From a virus: 54,443 nucleotides of DNA. The notes below the pieces were generated by a model. The model was not told where the DNA came from and searched no databases. It saw nothing but the letters and a program-made list of their open reading frames with translations. The number at the start of each line of letters is the position of its first letter. Position 1 is the first letter of the stretch. Location: positions 1 through 54,443 of IMG/VR virus record IMGVR_UViG_3300021379_001249. The stretch is one strand, 5' to 3'. Below are positions 43,650 to 50,929 of this stretch, piece after piece. The translations under genes were made by a program, and so were the position numbers.

Positions 43650-44959
43650 TAGTTTTTAACTCCGTAAGAATCTCTGACTAGGTTAAGTCCGGTGAATGCC
43701 TGTGTAGGCGTACTGTAATGACACAAATCCGCTATCATATATATGCCACTATCTTTGGGGCTCCTTGACTGACTCTTCTTTTGTGAAGTTTCAGGAAACT
43801 TACAGAACACCAGATCTCCGGCATTTAATGATAGATCTGCATCAATCACTATATTAAGCGATGAACTGAACTTTTGCCTATAATTTTGTTTGGATTGTTG
43901 TGACGTGCTAACAATATCAAAACTACTACTATCTACATTACCATTATCACTTGATATTGCAGCTAAAGTTCCATCAGATAAAACCTTCTGTCCGTCATCT
44001 TTTATTTGATGTAGTTCATCAGTTATCTCTCCATCGTAATCTTTATTTACGATTGGTAAATTGATTCCAGCAATTACTCCATTTCCTTCTGATGGTGATG
44101 TTCTTGGAATAATTCTAAATCTTTCTTCTGATCCTAGGTTATCAAACAAATCTAGTTCAGTGTTATATGCTCCCTCTTCAAACTGTCTGAGCATATCATT
44201 AATAAGAACAAAACTAGATTTAAGAATCTTGCCATCGAAACCGGCGCTTACACGATTATCAGCAAATCCAGTCTCTTCAAATTTTTTGATAACTTTTCCA
44301 GTAGTATCAAACATCTTATCAAGAGATTTGAAATTAAAACCTCTTGATGTTTCCCAAAACAAATATCCTGCACTATTAATACCCTCAGGAACTGATACCT
44401 TCTGAACATCAAGACACATTTCAAAAGGATATCGATTATCTCCATTAAATTGAATCTCATTTTTTGATGATTCTGACGATAGAATCTTCTCAGTTCCTAA
44501 GTTTCTTAATGCTTGAGTAATCAAGACATCTGCTTTTCCGATATAACTATCAGTCATTCTATTTTTCACAAGAGTATTATCATATGCTTCTTTTGAAACC
44601 ACTCTGATTGAGCACGATGATTCTCTTACACCCTTACCTGCAAAGACAGTTTTACCAACTCGCAAATCATTATCACCAGACAGATCAATCTGATTACCAA
44701 ATTGATCTTCAAGTTTTAGTTTGAACGTTTCAGTACCTTGCAGTTTGATTGATTCTAAAACGCCTATAGTGCCCTTAGAACCATCTTTTGAATTGGTGGC
44801 AGTGCCAGTATCAATGATCGTCATATCAACTGTTATATAAGGACACAGCACACTCTCACGGTATTCAAGAACGGGAACACCTGCCCTGAGATCAACAGAG
44901 TCTTCGTTCTCGTTAGAGAATACCTCTAATACTTTGTGATTGAGAGACTTTCCTTGCAT
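43649..44959 (-). CDS. Baseplate hub protein, gp27-like
   Basis: This 436-aa protein (SLNHKVLEVFSNENEDSVDL, LRAGVPVLEYRESVLCPYIT, VDMTIIDTGTATNSKDGSKG) has the beta-rich look and size of gp27-type hub proteins, which form the trimeric ring between tube and spike. It ends with SGIYMIADLCHYSTPTQAFT, a typical late beta segment of gp27/VgrG-like hubs. Gene order supports this: after the gp26/frameshift/tape-measure genes and before the OB-fold and spike genes. It overlaps its neighbours by one base on both sides (TAATG). The T4 name is by position and shape, not by clear identity. Confidence 0.6.
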   Translation of the reverse strand: MQGKSLNHKVLEVFSNENEDSVDLRAGVPVLEYRESVLCPYITVDMTIIDTGTATNSKDGSKGTIGVLESIKLQGTETFKLKLEDQFGNQIDLSGDNDLRVGKTVFAGKGVRESSCSIRVVSKEAYDNTLVKNRMTDSYIGKADVLITQALRNLGTEKILSSESSKNEIQFNGDNRYPFEMCLDVQKVSVPEGINSAGYLFWETSRGFNFKSLDKMFDTTGKVIKKFEETGFADNRVSAGFDGKILKSSFVLINDMLRQFEEGAYNTELDLFDNLGSEERFRIIPRTSPSEGNGVIAGINLPIVNKDYDGEITDELHQIKDDGQKVLSDGTLAAISSDNGNVDSSSFDIVSTSQQSKQNYRQKFSSSLNIVIDADLSLNAGDLVFCKFPETSQKKSQSRSPKDSGIYMIADLCHYSTPTQAFTGLNLVRDSYGVKN

Positions 44960-46692
44960 TATGCTGCTGGTACTAGTACTTCTTTTTCTACTCGTTGAAG
45001 GGCAATAACAACTTCTCTAGTTTTTACAATACCCTGACTACCATATGTAGTCGGGCTGTTCAAACCATCAGACATATTTCTATTTACACTCGACACTATA
45101 GTCGGTTTTGATGTACTACTCTGATTACCTATTTCAGTTTCATTTTGCTGAGGTGCTTTTGGAGTGACAACGGGATCTTTTGGTTTTACTTTAGGAGGAG
45201 TTGTATCTTTAGATTTTAAGAATTGTTTTCTAATCAACGCCTCAGTGCCTGCACCTGCTCCAATGGATCCTGCAAGAACAGCAACACCCGCTACAGTTCC
45301 GACACCAGATACACCCAATGCACTACCAACCATCAAACCAGCAGAGGTTACCAACCATCCCAATCCATAAGCTGAAAGTTTGACAACTGCAGCATTTACA
45401 TCTCCATTAAGTAAATCCTGTTCTACTTCTTTAGCTAGACTGTATAAACTCAAAAGTCTAAGAGATCTTCCAAGAAATCTCCTTACACCCATGGGAACTT
45501 TATCAATCAATCCGATACCTGGTATTTTTGTAGATCCAATTCTCTTTAAAGCATCAGCAGAGTTACCCATCTTGCTTTGTAATGATTTTGCAAAATCACC
45601 TAAAGCAACTTTTCCCTTTTCAATTGAACCAAGAACTTGCCTTCCTCTTCCTAAAAACCTTTCATATAACGATAATTTTTTAGGTTCTGGTATGGTTGGT
45701 GTTGTGGGTTTTGATTCAATAGGAGAATAAGGCCCTCTAATTCTTTGAGATGGCGTTAAATCAACTGGATCAACTGGACTTGCTGTCCTGGCGATTTGCA
45801 GTTCGAGTCTTTGTTTTAAAATATTATTTGCCGCTGCTCGTACATCAGCAGGCATCTTTGCATCGTCTGCTATTTTTGCAATTTGAGGATAACTGTATTC
45901 CTTTGCAAGTGTTTTTTCAAGATTTGTTCTTAATGGGTTGAATTTTGGTATCTCACCTCTATCTGTAAAAATAGTTGATGGCCCTTTAGCACCCGCACCG
46001 GTTAAAGCTGGTGATTTACTAAAAGTCTTTCTCTTAACATTGACAGCAGGTTTAGCAGGTTGTCTTGTTAATGATTTTATCGGTGTCTTAGCAGGTGTCT
46101 TAGCAGGTGTCTTAGCAGGTGGCTGAGATCCAGCAGGGGACGTAGGCCCTGGTGGATCTTTAGGTGCGGTTAACTGTCCTAGTTTGCCTGCGAGTCCAAG
46201 AATGCCACGAATTATAATATTAAATTCAGAATCAAATTCCTTAAAAGGATTCATCCCTATGACAAAATCACCAATACCTACAAATATATTAAAAATATCT
46301 TTTCCTAAATTATAAACATCTTTTAGAAAAGGAACAACTTGTTCTTCAAAAAATTTCTTTGCGTTAATAGCAAACTCTTTTAACTTTTCAATTATTGTTT
46401 TAATTGCGATTGCAATTTTATCAATATTTTTTACAATTAATCCAAGCAATGTAAAGGCACCAAATCTTATTACTGTATCTAATATATCACCACCAGGTTT
46501 CATTTTATTTGTTAAACCACCAGCAGCACCCTTTAAATCACCTAAAAACTTTTTGGTTTCAATTCTATTCTCACGCTTTTCAATTTTTTCCGCAGTATCT
46601 TTTTTCTTTTTATCACTAAATCTTTTACTTCTTATGTCAAAATTTTTCTTGTAAGTATCAACAACCGTAGTGAACTCAGTAAGTTTAATCAT
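44959..46692 (-). CDS. Tape-measure-like / hub protein, paralogue B
   Basis: This 577-aa protein has a charged N-terminal region (about 20-60; KRFSDKKKKDTAEKIEKREN), then the helix ILDTVIRFGAFTLLGLIVKN (about 70-90), shared with the preceding gene. Further amphipathic helices follow (about 95-165), then a Pro/Lys-rich linker with PAKTP repeats (about 190-215), and two hydrophobic helices near 415-480 (LVTSAGLMVGSALGVSGVG). Such hydrophobic helices are usual in tape-measure proteins. Its ATG overlaps the previous stop by four bases. It is close in length to T4 gp29 and may be one half of a split tape measure. Confidence 0.62.
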   Translation of the reverse strand: MIKLTEFTTVVDTYKKNFDIRSKRFSDKKKKDTAEKIEKRENRIETKKFLGDLKGAAGGLTNKMKPGGDILDTVIRFGAFTLLGLIVKNIDKIAIAIKTIIEKLKEFAINAKKFFEEQVVPFLKDVYNLGKDIFNIFVGIGDFVIGMNPFKEFDSEFNIIIRGILGLAGKLGQLTAPKDPPGPTSPAGSQPPAKTPAKTPAKTPIKSLTRQPAKPAVNVKRKTFSKSPALTGAGAKGPSTIFTDRGEIPKFNPLRTNLEKTLAKEYSYPQIAKIADDAKMPADVRAAANNILKQRLELQIARTASPVDPVDLTPSQRIRGPYSPIESKPTTPTIPEPKKLSLYERFLGRGRQVLGSIEKGKVALGDFAKSLQSKMGNSADALKRIGSTKIPGIGLIDKVPMGVRRFLGRSLRLLSLYSLAKEVEQDLLNGDVNAAVVKLSAYGLGWLVTSAGLMVGSALGVSGVGTVAGVAVLAGSIGAGAGTEALIRKQFLKSKDTTPPKVKPKDPVVTPKAPQQNETEIGNQSSTSKPTIVSSVNRNMSDGLNSPTTYGSQGIVKTREVVIALQRVEKEVLVPAA

Positions 46693-48497
46693 GATACTAA
46701 GTCCTCAATGCCAAGTGCTTTTCCAACCAAACCTCTCATTCTGACACCAGAGGAGATTTTGAAATTAGGAATTTCATTACCAACCTGAGTGCCTGGTTGC
46801 TGTGCTTTTTCCTGTATTGTGGGTAAAACAATAAAGCTTGTTTTAGTGGGTACGTTAGGTGTATCAATTCCAAGGAATTGTCGAATGGGTTTGAAAATAA
46901 AATCAAGATCAACTCCACTAAAGCGATCATCAACGGATTTTTTCTCTGCCGTAGGCTCAATTGCTGATGTAACAGGTGGAGCAACAGTTTTTTCAACGGG
47001 TTTTACATATGTTGGAATCGGATCTTTTCTTGCCGCCTCTACAATCGCTCTTTCAGGTGGTAATGCTTTATCACTTGGGCCTACCCAGGGATTGATACCA
47101 CGTTCTTTCATTAGTTGCAGTGCTAAAATATCTTGTGCTTTCTCATCAAATTTTGCAGAGAGAGGCACCTTTGCTCTATCAACTAATCCAGGTAAAGTAT
47201 TACCAATAATTTGATACTTTCCTACAGCGTGTAGTTTTCCTTGATCAGCCCATTGTCTCATTGAAAGAGAACCATCATCATATTGTAACTTAAGAATATC
47301 ACCAACTGTCAAAGAGGTTAAAGATTTTTTAGATGGATTAAATGGCGCATTTCTATAATCGCCAGCAAAAGTTGTTGATCCGTCAGGAAATGTATACTTA
47401 TTTCCGCGTCCTTCTTTGTCTCCATACTGATTGATTGCATTATAGTCACCCGATCCTTTTGATTCATACTTAGCAAGAACGTCTAACGCCTTTCTCTGCA
47501 TGTCACTCATAGGAACTATTCCACCACCGGAAAATCCAGGTACTAATCCATACTTTGGAATGTTTGTTCCACCACCTGCTTTATTCATCGCCATCATGGT
47601 GTCTGCGCCAAACATGCTGACAGCACCACGACTCATTACAAACTCACCTGGAGTTAACATAGCGGGAACTGTATCAGTTCCCATCGCAAATCCACCAGTA
47701 GCAAAAGGAATAATCATAGGGACACCTCCGGGGCCAACATCAGGTAAAGGAACACCTTGTCCAGGTAATAATTTAGTTCCAGGAACAGTTTCCAGTCCCT
47801 CTTCCTTCTCTTTCTCAGTGGCAAAATACTGTCCAAGAAATGGGAACCTTACTAATAATTTTCTAAAATCCTCAGCAAATTTTGCAATCTTTGGCCCTTG
47901 TTCTTTGAACCAATCAACAACAGGTATAAGTTTATCTCTTACCTCTCTTAATTTATCGGGGATACCTGAAATAAATTTCTGAGCGTCTTCTAGAAATTTT
48001 TTATTTTTAGGATCACCAAGAAAATCTGTGACAAACTTTACTATTTGTCCTAACAAAGTAAATGCTAAAAATCTTATAACAGTATCAAAAACATTCTGTA
48101 AACCTCCAATAGCTTTCTTAATACCACTTCCTGCATTTGAAAATATTTTTCCTACTTCAATTCTTTTTTCTCTTGTTTCACGCTTTACTTTAGCGTCTTT
48201 TTTTCTGTCGTAATCTTGTTCCTTCTTTTCTAATTCATTGTCTTTCTTAATGACATCAATCAGTTCATCAAGTTTTTCAATTAACTCTTTACTAGTGTCC
48301 TCATCTTTAGGAATGAGTTTATCCGGTTCAATCTTGACTACTACAGGACGCACACTAGGAAGTCCAGGTGCTTTAAATGACTGTCCTATTAAGGGATTTT
48401 TAAAAGTCTTTGTTTTAAAATTCTCAGCATTAATCTTCCCTCCTTTAGAGTCATCATCTTCTTCTCTGATTGACTTTAAAAGATCGTCTAGATTCAT
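46689..48497 (-). CDS. Tape-measure-like protein with muramidase-like domain, paralogue A
   Basis: This 602-aa protein has a charged, coiled-coil-like N-terminus (about 60-125), the helix VFDTVIRFLAFTLLGQIVKF (about 138-160) shared with its neighbour, and the tape-measure signature VPAMLTPGEFVMSRGAVSMF (about 277-296). A muramidase-like domain follows (about 335-465; LAKYESKGSGDYNAINQYGD, AVGKYQIIGNTLPGL, AQDILALQLMKERGINPW) in which E345 fits the catalytic glutamate of phage lysozymes and transglycosylases. T4 carries its tail lysozyme in gp5, so here the activity appears to have moved. It follows the 55-codon ORF, overlapping its stop by one base. Confidence 0.72.
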   Translation of the reverse strand: MNLDDLLKSIREEDDDSKGGKINAENFKTKTFKNPLIGQSFKAPGLPSVRPVVVKIEPDKLIPKDEDTSKELIEKLDELIDVIKKDNELEKKEQDYDRKKDAKVKRETREKRIEVGKIFSNAGSGIKKAIGGLQNVFDTVIRFLAFTLLGQIVKFVTDFLGDPKNKKFLEDAQKFISGIPDKLREVRDKLIPVVDWFKEQGPKIAKFAEDFRKLLVRFPFLGQYFATEKEKEEGLETVPGTKLLPGQGVPLPDVGPGGVPMIIPFATGGFAMGTDTVPAMLTPGEFVMSRGAVSMFGADTMMAMNKAGGGTNIPKYGLVPGFSGGGIVPMSDMQRKALDVLAKYESKGSGDYNAINQYGDKEGRGNKYTFPDGSTTFAGDYRNAPFNPSKKSLTSLTVGDILKLQYDDGSLSMRQWADQGKLHAVGKYQIIGNTLPGLVDRAKVPLSAKFDEKAQDILALQLMKERGINPWVGPSDKALPPERAIVEAARKDPIPTYVKPVEKTVAPPVTSAIEPTAEKKSVDDRFSGVDLDFIFKPIRQFLGIDTPNVPTKTSFIVLPTIQEKAQQPGTQVGNEIPNFKISSGVRMRGLVGKALGIEDLVS

Positions 48498-48664
48498 TAG
48501 CCCTGCTGCTGTTGCATCTTAAGTTTCTCTTCTTCCAAATGAGATCTTAGGAGTTCAACATAAACATCTCTCTCCCAAGGAATCATATTTTCAATCTCTG
48601 TTAATGAGTATTTATGGAACTGAATCAAAGAAAAATTTAACTTATAGTAACTCTCCAAATTCAT
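48497..48664 (-). CDS. 55-aa tape-measure chaperone partner (gp51-like position), read by -1 frameshift from gp26
   Basis: This ORF (MNLESYYKLNFSLIQFHKYS, then EIENMIPWERDVYVELLRSH) lies between gp26 and the first tape-measure gene, the place of gp51 in T4-like gene order. The PWERDVYV..L..H.EEE pattern resembles the T part of tape-measure chaperones such as lambda gpGT. Its ATG has no good ribosome site and lies in the loop of a perfect hairpin. In the -1 frame from the gp26 slippery site it is in frame, giving a predicted 299-aa gp26 fusion. It may also be made alone, so both products are possible. Confidence 0.75.
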   Translation of the reverse strand: MNLESYYKLNFSLIQFHKYSLTEIENMIPWERDVYVELLRSHLEEEKLKMQQQQG

Positions 48665-48688
48665 ATGGGAGAGTGCTACGCGAAAAAA
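48650..48688 (-). promoter_or_regulatory. Programmed -1 ribosomal frameshift signal
   Basis: In the gp26 frame (AGT TTT TTC GCG TAG) the heptamer T TTT TTC (48682-48688) precedes the stop. A 7-nt spacer and a perfect 7-bp stem (ACTCTCC/GGAGAGT, 48668-48674 and 48650-48656, 11-nt loop) follow. A -1 slip reads on as CGC GTA GCA CTC TCC CAT ATG and enters the 55-codon ORF in frame. The three standard parts of a -1 frameshift site are all present at the expected spacing. Confidence 0.75.
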
Positions 48689-49395
48689 CTTGCCAGTCCC
48701 TCCAGAGTAACCTTACTCTTCTTCTTTGTTTTAGGATTAACCACCTGAACTTCATGAGACAGTTTAGGCATCGTGGAAAAGAAAGACTCAATCTCTTTAA
48801 ACTGAGCAGAGTTCATCTGCTCTAAAAATTCAGTGACTTCTTTCTTTGTAAAGTCATCAGTTGTCCACGCTTCGTCAGCAGAATATACCTTATCAATACA
48901 AGATGCGATCAATTCAAATGACTGATCAACTTGATTATCATTTGAGAATTCAAAGTTACTCTTCACAAACTGATCAAGTGATGGATACTTCATTTCCATC
49001 ATCAAGTTGTCATCTAATTTAATTTGATTAGAGTGATTCTTATCTCTAGTTACCTTGATATCATCAATACTAATCTGCACTTCAGCATAAGTCTCTCCGT
49101 CGTCAGGACAAAGAACACTCACCTCAATGTCTTCACCAACAGACTTACCACGAATATTGAGGAACAGATATTCAATGTCAAATGTAGGAAGTGTATCAAC
49201 TTTCACACCGCGAGTCTGAATACAATCCTTAAGGACTGCTTTGATAGCATTGGTGATTTCTTTTGAGTCGTCGCTCTCAAGTGCAAGAACTAATAACTTT
49301 TCTTCTTTAACAAGGAAAGGACGAAACTTGATTGTTTTTCCAGTCGAAGGCAACTCCAACTCATACGTTGGGGTTGAAATTTTTGGTAAAGGCAT
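48676..49395 (-). CDS. gp26: Baseplate hub / tape-measure chaperone gp26
   Basis: This 239-aa protein matches the T4 gp26 baseplate-protein family (PF12322-like): LPSTGKTIKFRPFLVKEEKL near residues 15-35, ALESDDSKEITNAIKAVLKD, then a Cys/Asp-rich beta segment (VLCPDDGETYAEVQISIDDI) and YPSLDQFVKSNFEF. T4 gp26 is needed for hub assembly. Here its position just upstream of the tape-measure-like genes and the -1 frameshift signal at its 3' end suggest that gp26-family proteins work like the lambda gpG chaperone. It is the first gene of the long hub operon and has a late promoter 21-28 nt upstream. Confidence 0.82.
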   Translation of the reverse strand: MPLPKISTPTYELELPSTGKTIKFRPFLVKEEKLLVLALESDDSKEITNAIKAVLKDCIQTRGVKVDTLPTFDIEYLFLNIRGKSVGEDIEVSVLCPDDGETYAEVQISIDDIKVTRDKNHSNQIKLDDNLMMEMKYPSLDQFVKSNFEFSNDNQVDQSFELIASCIDKVYSADEAWTTDDFTKKEVTEFLEQMNSAQFKEIESFFSTMPKLSHEVQVVNPKTKKKSKVTLEGLASFFA

Positions 49396-49415
49396 GATAT
49401 GTTATTCAGTATGAG

Positions 49416-49423
49416 TATTTATC
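49416..49423 (-). promoter_or_regulatory. T4-type late promoter (GATAAATA) for the hub operon
   Basis: The minus strand reads GAGCGATAAATACTC, with the TAA stop of the 49419 gene inside the core. It lies about 21 nt before the ATG of gp26 and is the only late core seen for the coupled genes from 49395 down to 36566. Confidence 0.65.
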
Positions 49424-50045
49424 GCTCTCCGCTGATGATATAGCGTGAGAAATTAAAGTTTACAGTGCAAAGAAGTATTTGTGATGCGTCATAACTGACA
49501 GGCATCTGATTGATTGAAATAGGATATGCATTCACAAATTTATATTGCAAATCTCTTCCTTTATAATCTCTTTCAAATTTTCTTATAAAGATTTCACTCT
49601 TGTATTCATTAGGAAAGTTAACTCTATAATTATAGTTGTCTCTTTCAGCATCTCTTGATCCATCTTCATTTACAATAAATGATATCCAGTTCTCAAAAAA
49701 GTTAATTATATCATATTGTTCATCAACATAGAAACTGAATGAAGAAGTCGTGTCATATTGTCTTCTGTAAGCGTGCCTCTCAGTTACACCAGTGTGATCA
49801 TTATCAAGAGTATGAGTTGCTAAAGAACTTCCAGGAAGTGCTGCTTCTCTGCAAGAAAGAGTTACTTTTTCATCCATAGTATAATTATATCCACCACCAA
49901 TGTCAAATCTTCTTCTACTATTCATCCAAGAACGAACAGCAGAAGGTGGGTTAAAATGACATTCATATGTTGAAGTAAGAGAAGGCCTCAAGATGTTTGC
50001 CTTTAAATCAGCAACATTCCTTGCTCTTGGTTTTGGCGTTGCCAT
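49419..50045 (-). CDS. Tail-tube-fold baseplate protein, gp54-like
   Basis: This 208-aa protein shows the tail-tube fold pattern: EKVTLSCREAALPGSSLATH (about 59-78), RRQYDTTSSFSFYVDEQYDI, then FVNAYPISINQMPVSYD and a final strand LCTVNFNFSRYII. Such proteins include gp19 (tube), gp48 and gp54 (tube cap/initiator). Placement beside the hub operon and facing gp48/gp53 favours gp54, the tube initiator, but a gp19-type tube protein cannot be ruled out. It is short for T4 gp54 (about 320 aa), close to a bare tube domain. Divergent from gp4, with a short AT-rich gap between them. Confidence 0.6.
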   Translation of the reverse strand: MATPKPRARNVADLKANILRPSLTSTYECHFNPPSAVRSWMNSRRRFDIGGGYNYTMDEKVTLSCREAALPGSSLATHTLDNDHTGVTERHAYRRQYDTTSSFSFYVDEQYDIINFFENWISFIVNEDGSRDAERDNYNYRVNFPNEYKSEIFIRKFERDYKGRDLQYKFVNAYPISINQMPVSYDASQILLCTVNFNFSRYIISGER

Positions 50046-50053
50046 CTAAATAG
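50046..50053 (+). promoter_or_regulatory. Late promoter-like CTAAATAG before gp4
   Basis: The plus strand reads ATCTAAATAGTTTTTACC, about 22 nt before the gp4 ATG (50075). It matches the late core at TAAATA only. It overlaps the start of the divergent 49419 gene, so both genes share one small control region. Confidence 0.45.
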
Positions 50054-50074
50054 TTTTTACCGTATATATTATGT

Positions 50075-50530
50075 ATGGGAGTTAGTAAGAAAAGTATTTA
50101 CCGTCCCTCCAATCCACAGAAGTACAAGGGTAATGTCAACAATATAATATGCCGTAGTAATTGGGAGAGAAGTTTCTGCGTATGGTGTGATAAGACTGAT
50201 GCTATTCTTGAGTGGGGAAGTGAAGAGTTTTTTATCCCATACATTTCACCAGTTGATAGAAGAGTTCATCGTTACTTTCCAGATTTTATCATCAAAGTAA
50301 GGGAAAGTAGTGGGGAAGTGAAGACTTATGTCATTGAAGTAAAACCTAAAAGAGAAACTGCTCCACCCACCGTTGGTAAAAAGCAACGTAAGACTTTGAT
50401 TAGAGAAAGCACAACCTATGCTGTGAATCAGGCAAAGTGGAAAGCAGCTCGTGAATGGTGTGCAGACAGAAGAATCGAATTCAAGATCATCACCGAAGAC
50501 GAATTAGGTATCAGAACTTATGGAAGATGA
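50075..50530 (+). CDS. gp4: Head completion nuclease-like protein gp4
   Basis: This 151-aa protein is the T4 gp4 (gp50) head-completion family, needed to finish DNA-filled heads before tail joining. It has a TnsA/PD-(D/E)xK nuclease layout: WERSFCVWCDK (about 31-41), EWGSEEFFIPY, HRYFPDFIIKV with D70, and VIEVKPKRE with E88 and K90, the catalytic pattern D...ExK. The C-terminal half is basic and helical (AKWKAAREWCADRR). It opens the plus-strand block; an out-of-frame ATG at 50071 was not used as the start. Overlaps the next gene by 11 nt. Confidence 0.87.
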   Translation: MGVSKKSIYRPSNPQKYKGNVNNIICRSNWERSFCVWCDKTDAILEWGSEEFFIPYISPVDRRVHRYFPDFIIKVRESSGEVKTYVIEVKPKRETAPPTVGKKQRKTLIRESTTYAVNQAKWKAAREWCADRRIEFKIITEDELGIRTYGR

Positions 50531-50903
50531 TTTTCAGTTTGAAGAACAAGTTGGTAATAATAGACTAGAGTTTGTCAAAGATTCAATCAGAGATTTGGGT
50601 GATCCTGAAGACATGATGGTTGAAATCATGAGCATATTAAATGAAACGGTTATTATTCCTGACGTAGGAGAAACGTACACCTTCATTTACAATGCAAAAA
50701 CTCCTGGTATTCAATACGATCAACACCCTATGGTTGGTGTGACTGATGTATTTCAATGGGGATTCAGAGGAGTTAATTTTCACTGGGATAAGATTAGAAA
50801 TTATACATGGCAAGAGGTGCCTGGACAATTACATCTTGTAAGACAAAGTGAAATTCAATCTCTTCTTGATATACCTTATGCATATTATCTCACCAACATC
50901 TAA
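50520..50903 (+). CDS. Conserved-type phage protein of unknown function
   Basis: This 127-aa protein between gp4 and gp48 has an acidic N-terminus (EDDFQFEEQVGNNRLEFVKD), a helical segment (PEDMMVEIMSILNE) and a beta-rich end (PGIQYDQHPMVGVTDVFQWG, then FRGVNFHWDKIRNYTWQEVP). The sequence looks typical of cyanophage proteins encoded at this place, perhaps baseplate-related. Its start overlaps gp4 by 11 nt, so it is translationally coupled. No T4 counterpart could be assigned. Confidence 0.65.
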   Translation: MEDDFQFEEQVGNNRLEFVKDSIRDLGDPEDMMVEIMSILNETVIIPDVGETYTFIYNAKTPGIQYDQHPMVGVTDVFQWGFRGVNFHWDKIRNYTWQEVPGQLHLVRQSEIQSLLDIPYAYYLTNI

Positions 50904-50910
50904 TAAATAG
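50902..50910 (+). promoter_or_regulatory. T4-type late promoter before gp48
   Basis: The plus strand reads TCTAATAAATAGAAAAAAAG: the TAA stop of the 127-aa gene is followed directly by TAAATAG, about 20 nt before the gp48 ATG (50930). Confidence 0.6.
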
Positions 50911-50929
50911 AAAAAAAGTTCTGACTATA

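Noticed and set aside
50071-50077. Earlier ATG at 50071 as gp4 start
   Set aside because: It is out of frame with the gp4 reading frame; the in-frame ATG is at 50075.
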